Below, piece after piece: positions 61,642-64,000 of a DNA stretch of 64,000 bases (the stretch's first letter is position 1; the number at the start of each line of letters is the position of its first letter). The stretch covers positions 186,001 through 250,000 of the forward strand of contig NZ_LKEU01000027.1 of the NCBI RefSeq assembly GCF_001766835.1, read 5' to 3'. The translations under genes were made by a program, and so were the position numbers. Source of the stretch: Acetobacterium wieringae (GTDB taxonomy: Bacteria > Bacillota > Clostridia > Eubacteriales > Eubacteriaceae). The notes beneath the pieces are model-generated. The model had not been told where the DNA came from and searched no databases. It saw only the letters and a program-made list of their open reading frames with translations.

Positions 61642-62219
61642 TGGAATACGTAACTTTATTTATTAGTGCAGTAATTGTTAATAATTTTGTCTTAACAAAA
61701 TTTCTGGGATTATGTATCTTTTTTGGCGTCTCAAAAAACTTAAGTGCGTCGATTGGGATGGGGATGGCGGTCACTTCGGTGATGACGCTGAGTTCAATGC
61801 TGGCCTGGGTGGTATACAATTTTGTGCTGGTACCACTGAATCTGACCTTTATGACAACAGCGGTGTTTGTCTTGCTGATTGCCAGCTTTGTTCAGTTGCT
61901 GGAAATGGTTATTAAAAAACAGGCGCCAGCCCTTTATAATATGTGGGGCATTTATCTGCTCCTGATTGCCACCAACTGCGTTGTTTTGGCGGTGCCGCTG
62001 CTTAATGCCGAATCCAGTTTTTCGTTCTTAAAAAGTGTCGTTTATGCAGTCGGTTCGGGCCTGGGTTTTGCGCTGGCGATTATTTTAATGGCCAGCTTAA
62101 GAGAAAAACTGCGGCTGGCCGATGTCCCCAAACCATTGGAAGGACTGGGCATTGCCTTTATTCTGGCGGGGATGCTGGCCCTGGCGTTTACCGGTTTTTC
62201 CGGGATGATCACATTGTAG
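61641..62219 (+). CDS. rnfA: Rnf complex subunit A
   Basis: A 192-aa integral membrane protein with six segments, the inverted-topology partner of RnfE. NNFVLTKFLGLC and LIATNCVVL carry the cluster-binding Cys pair. Together with RnfE it forms the route for electrons across the membrane and the likely ion path. Translationally coupled to rnfE. Confidence 0.96.
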   Translation: MEYVTLFISAVIVNNFVLTKFLGLCIFFGVSKNLSASIGMGMAVTSVMTLSSMLAWVVYNFVLVPLNLTFMTTAVFVLLIASFVQLLEMVIKKQAPALYNMWGIYLLLIATNCVVLAVPLLNAESSFSFLKSVVYAVGSGLGFALAIILMASLREKLRLADVPKPLEGLGIAFILAGMLALAFTGFSGMITL

Positions 62220-62232
62220 AGGAGTGACAGAG

Positions 62233-63042
62233 ATGGAAACAGCATTATTAGTTGTCATTGTGATGTCTGCAATCGGATTGATTTTCGGTCTGATTCTGGC
62301 ATTTGCCGACAAAAAATTCTCAATTGAGGTGAATCCGCTGATTCACATTGTCGATGACATTTTGCCCAAAGGTCAGTGTGGTAGCTGCGGTTATGCTGGC
62401 TGTCTGGCTTATGCCGAGGCCGTGGTGTTAAACCCGGAGGTGACCCCCAATTTATGTATCCCCGGGAAAAAGCCAGTGGCTGATTTGGTGGCGGAATTAA
62501 CCGGAAAGTCGGCGCCGGAAATTGAACCGCAGATTGCCCAGGTGCGCTGTAAAAATACCATTACCCATGCGATTAAGAAATATAATTACGCTGGCGTGGA
62601 AGATTGCATTGCCGCCAGCCTGATTCAGGGCGGACCCAAGGGCTGCGAATATGGCTGCGTCGGTTTTGGCACCTGTGTGCATAGTTGTCCTTTTGGGGCG
62701 ATGACCATGGGTACGGATCATCTGCCCTTGGTGGATGAAAAGAAGTGTACCGGTTGTGGCAAGTGTGCCACGGTTTGTCCCAAGGCGATTATTCATATGA
62801 CGGCCATCGGTGCTCCGGTGGCGGTGCTCTGTAATTCCCGGGACAAGGGCGTAATTGCCCGCAAACTGTGTTCGGTGGATTGTCTGGGCTGTGGACTGTG
62901 CACAAAAAGCTGTCGGTACGATGCCATCACAGTTGAAAATAATCTGGCGGTGGTTAATCCGAAAATTTGTCTGGAAAAATGCAGCAATCCAACTTGTCTG
63001 GAAAAATGTCCAACCGGAGCAATTTATGATTTGAGACAGTAA
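62233..63042 (+). CDS. rnfB: Rnf complex subunit B (ferredoxin-oxidising)
   Basis: A 269-aa subunit. The ATG at 62233 follows GAGGAG. It has an N-terminal membrane anchor, a four-Cys cluster domain (CGSCGYAGC...C) and a Cys-rich ferredoxin-like part. I count 24 Cys, enough for six [4Fe-4S] clusters. It accepts electrons from reduced ferredoxin and feeds the Rnf complex, which pumps Na+ (A. woodii) or H+. Last gene in the operon, followed by a terminator. Confidence 0.96.
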   Translation: METALLVVIVMSAIGLIFGLILAFADKKFSIEVNPLIHIVDDILPKGQCGSCGYAGCLAYAEAVVLNPEVTPNLCIPGKKPVADLVAELTGKSAPEIEPQIAQVRCKNTITHAIKKYNYAGVEDCIAASLIQGGPKGCEYGCVGFGTCVHSCPFGAMTMGTDHLPLVDEKKCTGCGKCATVCPKAIIHMTAIGAPVAVLCNSRDKGVIARKLCSVDCLGCGLCTKSCRYDAITVENNLAVVNPKICLEKCSNPTCLEKCPTGAIYDLRQ

Positions 63043-63056
63043 AAACTGCAAAAAAA

Positions 63057-63090
63057 AACAGCCGGTCCGAATGACCGTGCTGTTTTTTTA
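63057..63090 (+). terminator. Terminator of the rnf operon
   Basis: A hairpin with arms AACAGC...GGTC and GACC...GCTGTT (internal mismatch) flanked by A and T runs; eight T follow. Confidence 0.85.
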
Positions 63091-63240
63091 TATTAGGAAT
63101 GAAAAGAAAAAGAGGAGATGTTTATCTCTTGTGTTTATCTTAGGCCTTGAACCTTTAGCCAAACTTTGAAAGAGGTTAAGTTTAAGTTAAATTAAGAATT
63201 GAATGGCCGATTCAAACAGTCGAATCAGATGGGAACCCCG

Positions 63241-63269
63241 TTGACAAAAATCCGGTGATATGATAACCT
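63241..63269 (+). promoter_or_regulatory. Promoter of the thiM unit
   Basis: TTGACA (63241-63246) and TAACCT (63264-63269), 17-bp spacer. The remainder of 63091-63240 shows nothing recognisable. Confidence 0.5.
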
Positions 63270-63282
63270 TTATCACAATTAA

Positions 63283-63378
63283 AGAGTTGGGGAGCTTATG
63301 CATTTAGGCTGAGAGGAAGTAAATCGCTGCTTCGACCCATGTACCTGATACGGATAATGCCGGCGTAGGGAATTTATG
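63283..63378 (+). ncRNA. Thiamine pyrophosphate (TPP) riboswitch
   Basis: Canonical elements GGGGAGC, GGCTGAGAGGAAG, CGACCC, ACCTGATACGGATAATGCC and CGTAGGGAA occur in order. A terminator follows, so TPP should stop transcription of thiM. Confidence 0.97.
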
Positions 63379-63386
63379 TCAAACTG

Positions 63387-63412
63387 CTGTGCATTCGTGT
63401 ACAGTTTTTTTT
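63387..63412 (+). terminator. Expression-platform terminator of the TPP riboswitch
   Basis: A 7-bp stem (63387-63393 with 63398-63404, one G-U) capped by a TTCG tetraloop and followed by eight T. Confidence 0.85.
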
Positions 63413-63483
63413 GTTTAAATAAGAATCGCCACGATCAGGAATGATATCTCGAAACAGTACTTTTAAATAGAAAGAGGTAAGCT

Positions 63484-64000
63484 TATGTTTGAAAAAATCC
63501 TAAAAAATGTCAGGAATCAGCCGCCGCTGGTTCATTCTATCACCAACTATGTGACAGTGAACGACTGCGCCAACATCGTGTTGGCCTGCGGAGGGGCTCC
63601 GATTATGGCTGACGATATCAATGAGGTCGAAGAAATTATTGCCATTTGCAATGCCCTGGTCATTAATATCGGCACCCTTAACGAACGGACGGTGGCATCA
63701 ATGATTAAGGCTGGGAAAGAAGCCAACCGTCTCGGTCGGCCGGTAATTCTCGATCCGGTCGGTGCCGGGGCTTCGACACTGCGAACAGAGACCGTCTTTA
63801 AGCTGTTAAAGGAAGTGCAGTTTAGCGTGATCCGGGGCAATGTCTCGGAAATCAAAACCATCGCTTCAGGCTGTGGCAGAACCAAAGGGGTCGATGCCGA
63901 TATCAGCGATGCCATCACTGAAGATAATCTGGACGGGATGGTCGCTTTTGCCAAAGCCCTCAGCCAAAAAAACGGGGCGGTTATTGCCATCACCGGCGCC
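63484..64000 (+). CDS. thiM: Hydroxyethylthiazole kinase (partial, cut by window end)
   Basis: The first 172 codons are visible. HSITNYVTVNDCAN, the GAPIMAD region and VILDPVGAGAS are typical of ThiM, a ribokinase-fold enzyme that phosphorylates 4-methyl-5-(2-hydroxyethyl)thiazole for thiamine salvage. AAAGAGGTAAG precedes the ATG. Controlled by the TPP riboswitch. Further thiamine genes (thiE, thiD) may follow beyond the window. Confidence 0.95.

Overview
The window looks like chromosome of an anaerobic, Gram-positive acetogen of the Eubacteriaceae, closest in character to Acetobacterium. The main support is the complete rnfCDGEAB operon near the right end, in the gene order known from Acetobacterium woodii. 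Other support comes from hydF, fdhD, an anaerobic ribonucleotide reductase under a cobalamin riboswitch, and Gram-positive lipoproteins and ChW-repeat proteins. The species assignment is an inference from gene content. I see no phage, insertion sequence, CRISPR array, rRNA or tRNA.

Left part (1-20,700): a tandem pair of large beta-lactamase-fold lipoproteins, a DUF1254-type lipoprotein and a membrane diguanylate cyclase. Then come a divergent block (Old Yellow Enzyme-type oxidoreductase and iron-dependent alcohol dehydrogenase leftward; PucR-type regulator and fdhD rightward), an AraC regulator with an EamA transporter gene interrupted by a stop codon, a ChW-repeat D,D-carboxypeptidase, a rhodanese lipoprotein and a GGDEF-EAL protein.

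Middle (20,700-31,000, leftward): a compact cassette of five translationally coupled genes (CxxC-rich GTPase, stand-alone ABC ATPase, DUF364-like protein, methyltransferase, P-loop NTPase) behind a FecBCD-type uptake system whose permease gene carries a frameshift. This is the best candidate for an undescribed system, probably metal or metallocofactor handling. Next come a long nested hairpin and an aspA-hydF unit whose 5' leader contains a strong terminator (possible attenuation).

Signalling and transport (31,000-42,500): a CheW protein carrying an inserted zinc-binding CZB domain, a baeRF-like protein, cysE, an HD-GYP response regulator coupled to a large hybrid histidine kinase, an MFS transporter, a MarR/FMN-binding unit with a 34-bp near-perfect palindrome, and a FUSC-like membrane domain fused to a HAD domain that lacks its catalytic residues.

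Right part (42,500-64,000): cobalamin riboswitch and nrdDG, an NSS transporter, a choloylglycine hydrolase-family enzyme, ogt, a heterodimeric ABC exporter, yjdF with a structured leader, trxA, a Crp/Fnr regulator, an Eis-like acetyltransferase and a TlpA/CcdA thiol-redox pair. An AT-rich gap of about 740 bp follows, then rseC-rnfCDGEAB (Na+ or H+ pumping ferredoxin:NAD+ oxidoreductase), and finally a TPP riboswitch with thiM, which is cut by the window end.
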